In this document: positions 61,301 through 64,000 of the stretch, piece by piece
Layout: the number at the start of each line of letters is the position of its first letter
How positions within the stretch are numbered: the stretch's first letter is position 1
Notes under the pieces: generated by a model
What the model saw: only the letters and a program-made list of their open reading frames with translations
The model's database searches: none
What the model was told of the DNA's origin: nothing
Origin: Corbicula japonica
Taxonomy: Eukaryota; Mollusca; Bivalvia; Venerida; Cyrenidae
Assembly (NCBI GenBank): GCA_038501625.1
Contig: JAZAYU010000010.1
Span: 9,383,380-9,447,379 of the forward strand
Length of the DNA: 64,000 nucleotides
Direction of reading: 5' to 3'
Translations under genes and position numbers: made by a program

Positions 61301-64000
61301 TTTATGTCTTATAAGAGTCTACAGTGTTCACCTCTCAATCAATGCATTTCTGAAATGAAACGAGAATGAAATGGCACAAGTTCAAACAACATTTCAAGTA
61401 AAGTTTTGGTGATCCAATGTTCAACAACCTGTATGATCAACACAGTATTAGTTCAGGCAATTCTGACATACTGTAATCACAACATTAAATTATCTCCCTT
61501 TAAACCATCATTTCAATCTTTGATATCAATATAGCACATTATTTACATTTCTATTTCATCTTCTACGAGGAAGTCTTATTCATCTAAACCAATCACAATT
61601 TCTGATGGTTCGCAGTGTGACATATTACTTTAGAGGAGTGGCAACAGTATAAGTCGCTTACACTTTATTGGACTGTGCACAATGTTTTGACTTGTCATGT
61701 AAACAGGCATGCACATTTTGCTATGAGTTGCTGTGAACAAGTGTGCTGTCATTCCTTTTGTTGTCAATGAGACTGCCCTAATAGCCTTTCAAAAAAGCCG
61801 ATATAAATACTCACAATTATAAAACGATAAAAAAAATCATTCACACAGAAAGAAATAAGAGTAATCCTAAATATTGTCAACAAATGTAAAACAAGGAAAG
61901 AGTTTATAATAAGTTACTAATTATACCTCTGTAGAGGGCGCAGGGTGGATTACGACCAAGCTCAGTGCAGAGGGTTCCAAAAGCCTCGGATGGAGTCGTT
62001 CGACTTACACCACTTTCAAGCGCGTACTCATTCCAAACAAGAATGATCTGGGACATGTCGCCATCAAAAATCATTTGTGGATTGGCAAAGATTAGCGGAA
62101 TATCGGTAACGAATGTCAGTAAATGCCGGTACCAGTTGATCTGGCTCAGGTATCCATGGAAACCGTTACTACATTGTTGATTCTCGTTGTCAAACTCACA
62201 TCCCAGAACCACCCACATCCTAAAATCACAAATGAAGATATGCATCAATCAAGATCAGTTTTACAATTAAATTCTGCCATAACTTTCAAATGTCCATGCC
62301 TATGAATAATAGAGACAAAAAATTGGTATTCCAAGGAGTGCAAACACACCTTATGAAAGAGTGAGTTCTCTTTTTGGAATTATATACTGTACTTTTGCTC
62401 AAGTTGGAGTATTCGGAATGTTAAAGACATTTAACTGTCCTTTTTTTTATCAGTTGAGAATCAGAGCATAGTAATTATTGTACAAACAGATGAAAAGGGC
62501 AAATTGAAAGCTACTGAAAATGACAAATAAAGAAATAATTTTAAATAGACTCTATTTGTTTAAGCCTGTTCATGTGCAGTAATAATGGAAATGCATATTA
62601 CTGTCAATGCAGCCTAGCATCCCCCCACCCCCGCCATTCTGTCCAGTGTAATACAATATTTACACAGAAATATGTATTGTGCTCAAGATCTTTTCTGCCA
62701 AAATCGCAATGAAAATTAAATTTTGCTGCCCAAAAAGTATTTCCGAGCAATGCCACTGAACCCCTTCTGGCTCTGCCCGTACAGTATTACCTGAATGTGG
62801 AGTTCGGCATAATTAGTCCAGCATCTGTTTTGGAATCATGGAAAACTGTGTTAAGATACAATGAAGCTTTTCCAATTGTCATATCATACAACACTGTTAC
62901 AAGATGCCAGTTTCCATTGTTCACTTTTGCATTCCTATCGTACTCTAACTGAATGAAGCCGGTTGGTGCAGTATCAACATAGAACCTCACACCTTTCTCA
63001 TTGAGTTCCATAAATTTCTCTGCCTGTTCAATCTTGTTTCTGAAAAAATAAAAATAAGATGCTTGTTTATATTTCACAACTACATATACATTTACAGGTA
63101 CTGCACTTTTAATTTATTAATTAATTAAGAATTGAATTGATTAATTTATTAAGAATTTAATTGATAATTTATTACATTCATCAGGGTATGGTAACATTTG
63201 GGGATTTTTTAGTGTGTGAAGCCCAAGGCTTCTGTGTTGATAAACATCAACAACTGTGCAATCTGATCTTGATCTACAATGTTCACCTCTTGGTCAGAAA
63301 TCCATTTATTTTTTTATGGTGGTCTTAAACAGAAATTTATTACCTGAATTTTTAATTGAAAAGCAAACAGTGTAGACCTTAATAAGACTGCATGAATCTG
63401 GTTCTACACTGGTCAGAAAAGTGATAGGATACTGTTCTTAGCAACTGAAGAGATAAATTCCTGGCAATCCAATACAGTCTGCCCATCTTCGTATAAAATG
63501 TTCCGTATAAAAGTTATTCTAGGGTTTGAGCGGATCACTTCATGTAACTCAGTGGTTAGTGTGTCTGCCTCTGAGTCCAGGGATCGCTGGTTTGATCCTC
63601 ACTAGTTCAACTACAGTAAAACCCTCATTTCGGACACTCGATATTATGGGCACCCCGGTATTATAAGCGATTTTTCAAAGAACAGACATGTTCTCTTCTT
63701 CTTGAATTAAACCCACAATTAAGGACAACCCGCTATTAAGGACACTTTCCCTCAGTCCCTTAGGTGTCCGTTATAGAGGGGTTTCACTGTAAAATTAATA
63801 TAACAGTCTTTTGGATGAGACTTTAAAGCGAGGTACAGTGTAGTAGTGCTATACACCGGGAACTATTCTGGAATTGAATGGGCCTCTGTATCTTGCACTA
63901 TCCTTCAAAACGTAAAAGGCATCCAGTAGTGACAAAAATAAATCCAAAATACACACTTATTTCACGGTACTTACCCAACAAACTGAGTGAGGTAGACACC
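25199..64000 (-). CDS. Gene M (3' part, 30 coding exons): LamG-HYR-CCP-(GCC2_GCC3)x17-EGF-EGF-TM protein
   Basis: Spliced model on the minus strand from the right edge to TAA at 25199-25201. Coding exons (low-high): 63975-64000, 62791-63039, 61927-62219, 60579-60722, 60132-60227, 58767-58979, 57951-58227, 56066-56147, 55457-55553, then 17 GCC2_GCC3 exons from 54772-54948 to 31427-31594, then 30882-31013, 27320-27430, 26565-26679 and 25199-25376. Joined length is 4875 nt, an exact multiple of three with no internal stop (1624 residues), and every junction phase agrees. Known: this domain set occurs in SVEP1-like and related invertebrate surface proteins. Inferred: large single-pass adhesion or receptor-like protein, paralogous to gene P. 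N-terminal exons lie beyond the window. Three of its exons carry tandem arrays of their own 3' end and splice donor. No promoter is in view. Confidence 0.85.
25408..25646. mobile_element. piggyBac-type MITE, full-length
   Basis: TTAACCCTTTACTCC and 'gaggaaagggTTAA' ends with both hairpins. It lies 31 bp upstream (in gene M sense) of the tail-exon acceptor. Confidence 0.78.
25650..26560. other. Gene M intron with a small inverted motif
   Basis: Mostly AT-rich. 'ttttaaacaccccctggggt' at 26188 and 'aggggaggggtgcttattatt' at 26221 form a weak hairpin, with a related piece at 26490-26525. No exon signal. Confidence 0.4.
26565..26679 (-). CDS. Gene M exon: transmembrane segment
   Basis: 115 nt, phase 1 to 2, donor GTAAAC, acceptor 'ataattatttacag'-type. 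Encodes AEESSDNTLGIVVPVMIGVG, then GGLILFLIIPAVICL closed by CWRR. Same length and boundaries as the gene P exon 7540-7654. A proline inside the helix (LIIPAV) replaces the leucine of gene P. Confidence 0.88.
26775..27015. mobile_element. piggyBac-type MITE, full-length
   Basis: TTAACCCTTTACTCC left end; right end 'tatgtagTTAA'. Both hairpins present. Confidence 0.72.
27048..27289. mobile_element. piggyBac-type MITE, full-length
   Basis: TTAACCCTTTCCTCC and 'ggaggaaagggTTAA'. Hairpins near perfect. It ends 25 bp from the donor of the EGF exon at 27320. Confidence 0.8.
27320..27430 (-). CDS. Gene M exon: EGF-like module 2
   Basis: 111 nt, phase 1-1, donor GTAAGT, acceptor 'aagttatatttgctcaacag'. 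Encodes QCDRGYCKNGGTCERE and CTCNEGYTGDTCAERV with the six EGF cysteines; closer to the canonical EGF consensus than the gene P copy. Confidence 0.88.
27506..27591 (-). pseudogene. Orphan transmembrane-like exon fragment in a gene M intron
   Basis: Minus strand shows 'gtctggtcttag', then an 86-nt open stretch encoding NTICILIGCIVGIAGLGAVA followed by VMVWVRSK, then GTAGAG. This looks like a helix with a basic stop-transfer end bounded by splice-like sites. It lies between the two EGF exons, where an extra helix would break the topology, and has no counterpart in gene P. It may be a fragment of another gene, an unused alternative exon, or chance. Function unknown. Confidence 0.35.
27702..27957. 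mobile_element. MITE with 'TACTGAACMAAAAAAGAAAC' ends
   Basis: About 250 bp with inverted ends: 'tactgaaccaaaaaagaaac' at 27705 and its complement 'gtttctttttttgttcagta' ending near 27957, flanked by TA. Interior has no convincing gene; apparent short open frames are incidental. Confidence 0.6.
28206..29512. mobile_element. Tandem-core element with nuclear-receptor-like sites, copy 1 (3' truncated)
   Basis: Starts 'aactagatgttttttgtgaa' and a poly-C run, then about nine units of roughly 142 bp, each with 'gaccttgacctttgacctac' and 'aagtttgaaggctctgggtc'. Compared with the copy at 56547 it lacks the terminal 'gacagacggacagacag...ggggggagacat' end, stopping in 'tatgaagttttt'. Non-coding. Confidence 0.7.
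29614..29842. mobile_element. piggyBac-type MITE, diverged
   Basis: Left end 'ctaaaccctttcctcc', first hairpin half-deleted, right end 'agtaaagggTTAA'. Confidence 0.65.
29895..30772. mobile_element. pogo/Tigger-like non-autonomous element
   Basis: 878 bp with 25-bp inverted ends starting CAGTCGGACCTCGATAATTC and CAGTCGAACCTCAATAATTC, flanked by TA duplications (29893-29894 and 30773-30774). Subterminal repeats of 'tcgataattcgaact' lie near both ends. No transposase frame survives. The ends match the pogo-type Tc1/mariner group by recognition. Confidence 0.75.
30882..31013 (-). CDS. Gene M exon: EGF-like module 1
   Basis: 132 nt, phase 1-1, donor GTAAGT, acceptor 'ttattgtatgtatttccag'. Encodes YCDTTNQCSPNATCTIDAN and then GYTCNCFNNYFDVQGNGF ending ECV. 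Ortholog-like match to gene P 5109-5246 with two codons missing near the start. Confidence 0.88.
31427..31594 (-). CDS. Gene M exon: GCC2_GCC3 module 17
   Basis: 168 nt, phase 1-1, donor GTAAGC, acceptor 'ttgttttacacag'. Encodes GPCGEGEQLDANSLTC, CPIGTYQPVAFKFTC and ATGSTSIGQCIL. Direct counterpart of the gene P exon at 423-587; both introns also keep the same 'cttgttttacacag' acceptor sequence. Confidence 0.88.
31621..31822. mobile_element. piggyBac-type MITE, internally deleted
   Basis: 'taccctttactccataaat' left end runs directly into the second half of hairpin 1; right end 'gagaaaagagTTAA'. It starts 26 bp from the acceptor of the exon ending at 31594. Confidence 0.6.
31965..32040. mobile_element. 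piggyBac-type MITE fragment
   Basis: Hairpin 1 remnant only ('gtctagacccagatcagcttg' to 'tgatcaagatctac'). Confidence 0.4.
32150..33749 (-). repeat. 64-bp tandem array of exon 3' end plus splice donor (about 25 units)
   Basis: Immediately downstream (gene M sense) of the exon ending at 33750. Each unit on the minus strand consists of the last 57 nt of that exon (TACAGCATCAAGTA to GCAGATTGTAGAA) plus GTAAGTA. About 25 units carry an intact GTAAGT and one (near 32596) has lost it. Unit length 64 is 1 modulo 3. Reading past the true donor meets TAG inside the next unit. The most exon-like unit is nearest the exon. Confidence 0.88.
33750..33914 (-). CDS. Gene M exon: GCC2_GCC3 module 16
   Basis: 165 nt, phase 1-1, donor GTAAGT at 33744-33749, acceptor 'gttcaatttcag'. 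Encodes PCVAGQKYILNEQKCVSC, GTYQPNSGTFQC and TPSTGATREVDCR. Its last 57 nt are the template of the 64-bp array that follows. Confidence 0.85.
33935..34238. repeat. Cluster of foldback-element arms
   Basis: Three left arms in direct orientation ('ccaagatcataagataag', 'cccaaggtcataaacctgag', and one near 34105), then one right arm ending 'agttttatgatcttgggc'. This looks like repeated half-element duplication. Confidence 0.6.
34335..34562. mobile_element. piggyBac-type MITE, diverged
   Basis: TTAAACCCTTTATGG left end and 'gtataaagTTAA' right end; hairpins poor. It ends 18 bp from the donor of the next exon. Confidence 0.6.
34586..34747 (-). CDS. Gene M exon: GCC2_GCC3 module 15
   Basis: 162 nt, phase 1-1, donor GTAAGT, acceptor 'agacttacatatttcag'. 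Encodes TCPLGQIVGPNNQCELC, GYYRSDPLAETC and SSGADNSAACSI. Confidence 0.86.
35011..36948. mobile_element. 1.9-kb tandem-core element with GCTCACCTGAG ends, copy 2
   Basis: Same family as 18576-20388: starts 'acaagagggccatgatggcc' and 'cgctcacctgag', ends 'gtgctcaggtgagctaaaaat'. The core is about seven units of roughly 167 bp with 'ggcggggcaaattttgaccc' and 'ccataatttgaacaac'. Runs of short open frames on the minus strand are repeat translations, not genes. Confidence 0.72.
36950..37655. other. Gene M intron with a small hairpin repeat
   Basis: Mostly unrecognised. At 37503-37580 'gcttataagacggggttttt' and 'ggacccgtcttataagcg' form an inverted repeat typical of a short MITE. Confidence 0.45.
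37660..37824 (-). CDS. Gene M exon: GCC2_GCC3 module 14
   Basis: 165 nt, phase 1-1, donor GTAAGT, acceptor 'cttgttttgtttctacag'. Encodes NCTDPGYYRDSNTNTC, CPIGTYNSQKWVLSC and EGSIAITDCR. It has no long open frame of its own because stops flank it closely; it was found from the Cys pattern and splice sites. Confidence 0.85.
38071..38307. mobile_element. piggyBac-type MITE, near full-length
   Basis: Left end 'tttaccctttccttc', right end 'gaggaaagggTTAA'. Hairpins near perfect. It ends 37 bp from the donor at 38344-38349. Confidence 0.76.
38350..38520 (-). CDS. Gene M exon: GCC2_GCC3 module 13
   Basis: 171 nt, phase 1-1, donor GTAAGT, acceptor 'atggtgtttttttcag'. Encodes NCSSGLQYNAGTMDC, GYYRNSNIRTQTSC and TGARDVSECVI. 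Confidence 0.87.
38600..38835. mobile_element. piggyBac-type MITE, degraded
   Basis: Partial hairpins and an 'atggagtaaaggg' right end that shares its boundary with the next copy. Confidence 0.5.
38836..39077. mobile_element. piggyBac-type MITE, full-length
   Basis: TTAACCCTTTCCTG and 'acaggaaaggtTTAA' ends. Both hairpins nearly perfect, so probably a recent insertion. Confidence 0.8.
39268..39432 (-). CDS. Gene M exon: GCC2_GCC3 module 12
   Basis: 165 nt, phase 1-1, donor GTAAGT, acceptor 'gtaaatgtatattacag'. Encodes ACQVGYYLDRAANQCKMC, DMYQDQIWQEQC and MGSRTISDCV. The GTY core is replaced by YDMYQ. Confidence 0.86.
39440..39745. repeat. Minisatellite with 'GTAAAACTTNACATGT' units
   Basis: About four to five units of 60-80 bp with 'tttatgtaaaacttgacatg' and 'aataccattaacataa', starting right after the exon acceptor. 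Confidence 0.65.
39754..39932. repeat. CpG-rich inverted repeat
   Basis: Arms of about 50 bp: the left includes 'ctcctaacgggatcggtttg' and the right 'caaaccgatcccgttaggag', around an AT-rich 50-bp loop. Unusually GC- and CpG-rich for this window. No coding content. Confidence 0.75.
39945..40205. repeat. Minisatellite, about 61-bp units
   Basis: Four units with 'ggatcgcttggagtgaaaag' and 'gcatttagactgcatc', directly following the CpG-rich inverted repeat, with related 'gaagcg' words. Confidence 0.7.
40675..40985. repeat. 'AGGGCCATAACTCTGGTGAAAATG' family repeat
   Basis: One unit running from 'aacaaagggccataactctg' through 'tgatcaactgtgcaaatttg' and 'gaaagaaatctgcatgatag' to 'atggacggacagaca' and 'actttgtggggtcataaac'. 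The same unit is at 51235-51505 and three times at 59560-60075. Non-coding. Confidence 0.6.
40991..41149 (-). CDS. Gene M exon: GCC2_GCC3 module 11, weak donor
   Basis: 159 nt, phase 1-1, acceptor 'tgttgatgttttcttcag'. Encodes ECRPGYEDIGGTCQMC, GYYKVESAAARC and GTGSTDPAQCSI. The in-phase donor is GTACAT, weaker than the GTAAGT of its neighbours; no GTAAGT is available at the expected place. Confidence 0.8.
   Translation of the reverse strand, partial: WSVDQAMRILVAHARCVPMVTTRWSLLQHAARSVRRDLQPMEQDPLILHSVP
41539..41700 (-). CDS. Gene M exon: GCC2_GCC3 module 10
   Basis: 162 nt, phase 1-1, donor GTAAGT, acceptor 'tgcatcttttgtctaatag'. Encodes NCSAGTYRQASDNTCQQC, GYYQPMKWQTSC and TGSTNITDCI. Confidence 0.87.
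42335..43190. repeat. Minisatellite, about 39-bp units, intronic
   Basis: About 20 units of 'tgtgcttagcctacactgg' plus 'tcacaaatgtgacaaa', with frequent small indels. Each unit holds the short palindrome 'gtcacaaatgtgac'. It lies between GCC2_GCC3 exons 9 and 10 and has no splice-site motif. Confidence 0.8.
43430..43905. mobile_element. Two piggyBac-type MITE remnants
   Basis: Degenerate hairpin pieces at about 43466-43550 and 43770-43890, with an unrelated AT-rich block containing 'tttcgcgcaggtttaattt' between them. Confidence 0.4.
44180..44344 (-). CDS. Gene M exon: GCC2_GCC3 module 9
   Basis: 165 nt, phase 1-1, donor GTAAGG, acceptor 'gactcatttatgtttctag'. Encodes YCNSGFEKTPTGCVAC, GYYKDNVNGLFSMC and GLNSTSLSRCNV. 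Confidence 0.86.
44450..44606. mobile_element. piggyBac-type MITE, partial
   Basis: Second hairpin and right end 'tggagtaagggTTAA'; the first hairpin is lost. Confidence 0.55.
44640..45578 (-). repeat. 37-bp tandem array of exon 3' end plus splice donor (about 26 units)
   Basis: Minus-strand unit: 28 nt of exon (AACTCTACCAGCAGCAC plus NCAGTGTGAAA) and 9 nt of donor and intron (GTAAGTACC). Units extend from the exon at 45579 down to 44640 and differ mainly at one base (GCAG, ACAG or TCAG before TGTGAAA). One unit near 45461 is shortened. Unit length is 1 modulo 3. Exon text AGTACCAACTC and donor text AGTACC share a 6-nt repeat at the unit boundary, a likely slippage site. Confidence 0.9.
45579..45782 (-). 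CDS. Gene M exon: GCC2_GCC3 module 8, extended by one array unit
   Basis: Encodes TCPAGYKRNADDSGC, CPLGTYQPDSYQTTC and then a Ser/Thr-rich stretch (STSTRSTNSTSSTARSVKV) before NSTSSTQCE. Using the first donor (exon end 45616) would leave phase 0, which does not match the next exon. Using the donor of the next unit (exon end 45579, 204 nt) gives phase 1 and restores the TQC ending of the module. The insertion 'AGCAC' near 45630 is what shifts the first unit. Acceptor is 'ttttctcaccaataaag'. The choice of end is inference from phase. Confidence 0.72.
45935..46160. mobile_element. piggyBac-type MITE, left end decayed
   Basis: Both hairpins visible; right end 'gaggaaacagTTAA'. Confidence 0.6.
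46328..46563 (-). repeat. 112-bp partial-exon duplications with splice donors (3 donors in all)
   Basis: Downstream of the exon at 46564 the last part of that exon (TCTGTTTGGGATGTGTCAG to AATCAGTGTAATATAA) with GTAAGT is repeated twice, at about 46443-46540 and 46330-46428. Donors are at 46558-46563, 46446-46451 and 46334-46339, exactly 112 bp apart (1 modulo 3). The copies lack the first half of the exon and have no acceptor. Read-through from the exon stops before the second donor. Confidence 0.88.
46564..46731 (-). CDS. Gene M exon: GCC2_GCC3 module 7
   Basis: 168 nt, phase 1-1, donor GTAAGT, acceptor 'tcatcacttttctttcag'. Encodes YCPSGQEKNSVGYCVSC, GYYKNNADGLFGMC and GSGSTNVNQCNI. Source of the 112-bp partial duplications. 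Confidence 0.87.
46780..47515. repeat. Minisatellite, about 32-33 bp units with GTAAG words on the gene M strand
   Basis: About 20 units of 'gcttacttccccttacagc' plus 'agatccccacaat'. On the minus strand each unit reads CTGCTGTAAGGGGAAGTAAGC, so it holds two donor-like GTAAG words. It sits between modules 6 and 7. Long open frames on the plus strand come from the repeat being free of stops; they are not genes. Confidence 0.75.
47771..48905. repeat. 54-bp satellite resembling one arm of the foldback element
   Basis: About 20 units of 'gagttatggtcttgtgcc', 'cggctctttgagactgagg' and 'actggtctccattctcag'. Words 'gactggtctccattctcag' and 'ttatggtcttg' match the foldback arm. Because 54 is a multiple of three, the array is open in frames on both strands; no start, splice or domain evidence supports coding. 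Confidence 0.8.
48984..49145 (-). CDS. Gene M exon: GCC2_GCC3 module 6
   Basis: 162 nt, phase 1-1, donor GTAGGT, acceptor 'gttttgtttaatcag'. Encodes KCPVGSKANAGNTACELC, GTYQDVAYSTDC and TGSNSSSECE. Confidence 0.86.
49640..49816 (-). CDS. Gene M exon: GCC2_GCC3 module 5
   Basis: 177 nt, phase 1-1, donor GTATGT, acceptor 'gtacttgtcaccatttcag'. Encodes YCPSGYQVNLVNMVYSC, GYYKDNTLDIQGMC and EGATSLSQCTI. Confidence 0.86.
49850..50330. repeat. Nested inverted repeats
   Basis: A tight inverted repeat at 49853-49951 ('tattagctgggaaatatgct' and 'agcatatttcccagctaata'). A wider one has 'attacatgaactatgaatag' near 49963 matched by 'ctatttatagttcatgtaat' near 50295, with a direct copy near 50158. Possibly a foldback transposon; no ORF of note. 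Confidence 0.6.
50831..50997. mobile_element. piggyBac-type MITE, first hairpin deleted
   Basis: TTAACCCTTTCCTCC left end jumps to 'tgattcattaggttat'; second hairpin and 'agtaaaggtTTAA' right end present. It ends 27 bp from the next donor. Confidence 0.7.
51030..51197 (-). CDS. Gene M exon: GCC2_GCC3 module 4
   Basis: 168 nt, phase 1-1, donor GTAAGT, acceptor 'aacacatgtactgtttcag'. Encodes ACSPGTYRDVTLNVCQRC, NTYQPDKWQTSC and SEGSELQSQCL. Found from the Cys pattern; stops close by hide it from long-frame searches. Confidence 0.84.
51235..51505. repeat. 'AGGGCCATAACTCT' family repeat, one unit
   Basis: Same unit as 40675-40985, from 'acaatttgtaataacaaagg' region to 'ctcccactttgggggcataa'. 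Confidence 0.6.
51510..52185. other. Gene M intron, nothing firmly recognised
   Basis: Near 51815-51880 'taccgtatatactcaacc' and 'gttcataagtcgagggg' look like one end of a small TA-flanked MITE; no partner end identified. Confidence 0.35.
52188..52349 (-). CDS. Gene M exon: GCC2_GCC3 module 3
   Basis: 162 nt, phase 1-1, donor GTATGT, acceptor 'ttctgtattttttag'. Encodes FCESGYQLNGVGNCVAC, GQYRNATETSTC and TNATKSKAGCDI. Confidence 0.86.
52815..53020. mobile_element. piggyBac-type MITE, diverged
   Basis: First hairpin partly deleted; second hairpin good ('gcagatcctgatcagatggc' and 'gctgatctggatctac'); TTAA ends not kept. Confidence 0.55.
53151..53312 (-). CDS. Gene M exon: GCC2_GCC3 module 2
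   Basis: 162 nt, phase 1-1, donor GTAAGA, acceptor 'aacacttttattttcacag'. Encodes QCPIGQYFDYTLNDCVPC, GYYQDQTGQFRC and FTGTNSSSLCS. Confidence 0.86.
53593..53676. mobile_element. piggyBac-type MITE, left third only
   Basis: TTAACCCTTTCCTAT and the first half of hairpin 1, then an abrupt change of sequence at about 53676. Confidence 0.6.
53810..54051. mobile_element. piggyBac-type MITE, full-length
   Basis: TTAACCCTTTCCCG and 'tggaatgggTTAA' ends; both hairpins near perfect, one of the best copies. Confidence 0.8.
54060..54262. mobile_element. piggyBac-type MITE, second hairpin truncated
   Basis: 'aacctgttactacatgag' left end; second hairpin interrupted at 'gatcctgcccttctag'. Confidence 0.5.
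54474..54656. mobile_element. piggyBac-type MITE, shortened
   Basis: Preceded by a short ATCT microsatellite (54460-54473). Hairpin 1 half-deleted, hairpin 2 good, right end 'gaggaaagggTTAA'. Confidence 0.6.
54772..54948 (-). CDS. Gene M exon: GCC2_GCC3 module 1
   Basis: 177 nt, phase 1-1, donor GTAAGT, acceptor 'catgtaaactcttttaag'. Encodes ECGPGNYFRYTDSTNTSA, GTYQDLARQTVC and TGEYDPNMCK. First of the 17 consecutive modules. The preceding exon ends NGQC and supplies its opening. Confidence 0.86.
55457..55553 (-). CDS. Gene M exon: end of unnamed domain, start of Cys-rich region
   Basis: 97 nt, phase 0 to 1, donor GTATAT, acceptor 'gtttactctatttcag'. Encodes DTIPGSAIEKVNFLIEATPT and then CPFGEVILNGQC. 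Its first part closes the domain in the two preceding exons; the C-P-F-G motif leads into the GCC2_GCC3 run. Confidence 0.8.
55580..55766. mobile_element. piggyBac-type MITE, shortened
   Basis: TTAACCCTTTCCTCC left end, hairpins partly deleted, right end 'gaggaaagggttgaa'. It lies 26 bp from the acceptor of the exon at 55457-55553. Confidence 0.62.
56066..56147 (-). CDS. Gene M exon: unnamed domain, middle part
   Basis: 82 nt, phase 2 to 0, donor GTAAGT, acceptor 'gatttattcttattgtag'. Encodes TVLDGETISAVDFLTYFILG and ADVLNFS. Supported by phase fit to both neighbours and splice sites; too short for long-frame detection. Confidence 0.75.
56340..56520. repeat. Degenerate short tandem with 'GTGTGATCCA' words
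   Basis: Irregular repeats of 'caccactgtgtgatg', 'catggtgtgatccaacg' and 'cacagtgtgatccacacc' spaced 25-35 bp. Confidence 0.45.
56547..57863. mobile_element. Tandem-core element with nuclear-receptor-like sites, copy 2 (complete end)
   Basis: Starts 'aactagatgttttttgtgaa' plus a long poly-C run, contains about eight units of roughly 142 bp with 'gaccttgacctttgacctac', and ends 'gacagacggacagacagag' to 'ccagagggggggagacataa'. The first several units align in order with those at 28206, including private variants such as 'gacatcaaaatcaatagg', so the two copies derive from the same master. Confidence 0.75.
57951..58227 (-). CDS. Gene M exon: unnamed domain with furin-type RKKR site
   Basis: 277 nt, phase 1 to 2, donor GTGAGT, acceptor 'gaaaagtgttttctatttcag'. 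Encodes IKPDPTVRIYVRVNYRM, KARIKEEFIELKAIFQ, four cysteines in C-x(5)-C-x(11)-C-like spacing and TGRKKRQTSINFG, then VEIILNFVDA. RKKR at about 58010-58021 fits the furin consensus R-x-K/R-R and is followed by Q. With the next two exons it makes a domain of about 140 residues with alternating strands and a helix. It might be SEA-like, but no SEA cleavage motif was seen, so it is left unnamed. Confidence 0.82.
58379..58735. mobile_element. piggyBac-type MITE remnant with a foldback arm inserted
   Basis: Diverged MITE pieces at 58379-58500 and 58622-58735 ('gaaagggttacaa' end) surround a single foldback arm at 58548-58615 ('atatcataaaactgagattg' to 'gattggctgaattg'). Confidence 0.5.
58767..58979 (-). 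CDS. Gene M exon: Sushi/CCP-like module
   Basis: 213 nt, phase 1-1, donor GTAAGT, acceptor 'atttttattttcttttttag'. Encodes ECENPPDPYNGQQSC, GCMISCKTPTTYMV, DLFTCDPTGSWNY and YPSCG. Six cysteines, the P-x-x-x-N-G opening and the T-G-x-W before the last cysteine mark a Sushi (CCP) module. Confidence 0.85.
58990..59555. other. Gene M intron, AT-rich
   Basis: A 27-bp near-duplicate 'tttgtttacacaaaataata' at 59190-59235. 'cagtcaaacctgtcttcaaa' near 59351 resembles one TIR of a mariner-type MITE but no partner was found. Confidence 0.4.
59560..60075. repeat. 'AGGGCCATAACTCTGG' family repeat, three tandem units
   Basis: Three head-to-tail units of about 150-180 bp, beginning near 59563, 59705 and 59860. 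Each has 'aatggctgcaggaaaaaatc' and 'catctgtgcaagtttgaaag'. The last ends 'ctaccacttcatgggggcat'. Confidence 0.65.
60132..60227 (-). CDS. Gene M exon: HYR domain, second half
   Basis: 96 nt, phase 1-1, donor GTAAGT, acceptor 'tctgttttcttttattag'. Encodes STYTWGIYDITYVGVDSN and ADYCNFRLYVK. The Y-D-I-T-Y-x-x-x-D-S-N and C-x-F-x-x-x-V pattern is typical of hyalin repeats (HYR). Confidence 0.85.
60360..60510 (-). mobile_element. tRNA-derived SINE
   Basis: Minus strand from 60508 reads GCGCCTCGGTAGCTCAATTG then GTAAAGC, and further on GGTTTGAATCCTGG: a tRNA-like head with A box (TAGCTCAATTGG) and B box (GGTTTGAATCC). The anticodon arm is degenerate and no intact tRNA gene is implied. The body extends toward 60360. 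Confidence 0.65.
60579..60722 (-). CDS. Gene M exon: HYR domain, first half
   Basis: 144 nt, phase 1-1, donor GTAGGT, acceptor 'agcaatttgttgtag'. Encodes VAQNCPSDIQVYSKDRIS, ATWTPPSFSNLGVNGS and IQPTNQPG. The C-P-x-D-I, W-x-P-P and G-V motifs identify the first half of a hyalin repeat, completed by 60132-60227. Confidence 0.86.
60762..60975. mobile_element. piggyBac-type MITE, diverged
   Basis: Left end 'caacccttaacttcattg', second hairpin clear, right end 'gagtaaagggttag'. Confidence 0.58.
61038..61305. mobile_element. piggyBac-type MITE, diverged
   Basis: TTAACCCTTTACACC left end, poor hairpin 1, a hairpin-2 region containing 'agtgtagatccaaatcagtgg', right end 'ccaaagagtaaagaattta'. Confidence 0.5.
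61306..61925. other. Gene M intron, nothing recognised
   Basis: AT-rich unique-looking sequence without exon signals or repeat family matches. Confidence 0.45.
61927..62219 (-). CDS. Gene M exon: LamG/pentraxin-like domain, second part
   Basis: 293 nt, phase 2 to 1, donor GTATAA, acceptor 'atcttcatttgtgattttag'. Encodes MWVVLGCEFDNENQQC, GYLSQINWYRHLLTF, MIFDGDMSQIILVWNEYALE and LCTELGRNPPCALYRG. The G-x-L-S-Q-I-N-x-W pattern is the classic G-x-I-S-x-V-x-I/L-W end segment of pentraxin/LamG (concanavalin-like) folds. Confidence 0.82.
62225..62785. other. Gene M intron, nothing recognised
   Basis: AT-rich, with a short C-rich tract at 62618-62636. No exon signal. Confidence 0.45.
62791..63039 (-). 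CDS. Gene M exon: LamG/pentraxin-like domain, first part
   Basis: 249 nt, phase 2-2, donor GTAATA, acceptor 'cttatttttattttttcag'. Encodes NKIEQAEKFMELNEKGVRFY, TGFIQLEYDRNAKVNNGNW, HLVTVLYDMTIGKASLYLN and GLIMPNSTF. The N-G-N-W-H-L-V-T-V segment followed by x-Y-L-N is the core motif of LamG/pentraxin-type jelly-rolls. Confidence 0.83.
63225..63430. mobile_element. piggyBac-type MITE, degraded
   Basis: Hairpin remnants 'caatctgatcttgatctac' and 'agcaaacagtgtagacctta' with 'tctggttctacactggtc'; no ends kept. Confidence 0.42.
63535..63930 (+). mobile_element. tRNA-derived SINE interrupted by a mariner-type MITE
   Basis: Head at 63541-63605 with A-box-like 'gtaactcagtggttagtg' and B-box-like 'ggtttgatcct'. 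The body resumes after 63791 with 'agtcttttggatgagacttt', 'aaagcgaggtacagtgtag' and 'tcttgcactatccttc', words I recognise from broadly distributed SINE bodies. The interruption is the MITE at 63614-63789. Confidence 0.6.
63614..63789. mobile_element. 176-bp TA-flanked MITE
   Basis: Inverted ends CAGTAAAACCCTCATTTCGG and, at the right, 'ccgttatagaggggtttcactg', with TA on both sides (63612-63613, 63790-63791). The interior repeats 'tattataagc' and 'ctattaaggacac'. Non-coding. Confidence 0.68.
63975..64000 (-). CDS. Gene M exon (partial, cut by window edge): LamG/pentraxin-like start
   Basis: Minus strand from the edge reads GVYLTQFVG and then GTAAGT at 63969-63974. It ends in phase 2, which fits the next exon exactly (split Gly codon, then NKIEQ). 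The rest of the exon lies outside. Confidence 0.7.
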
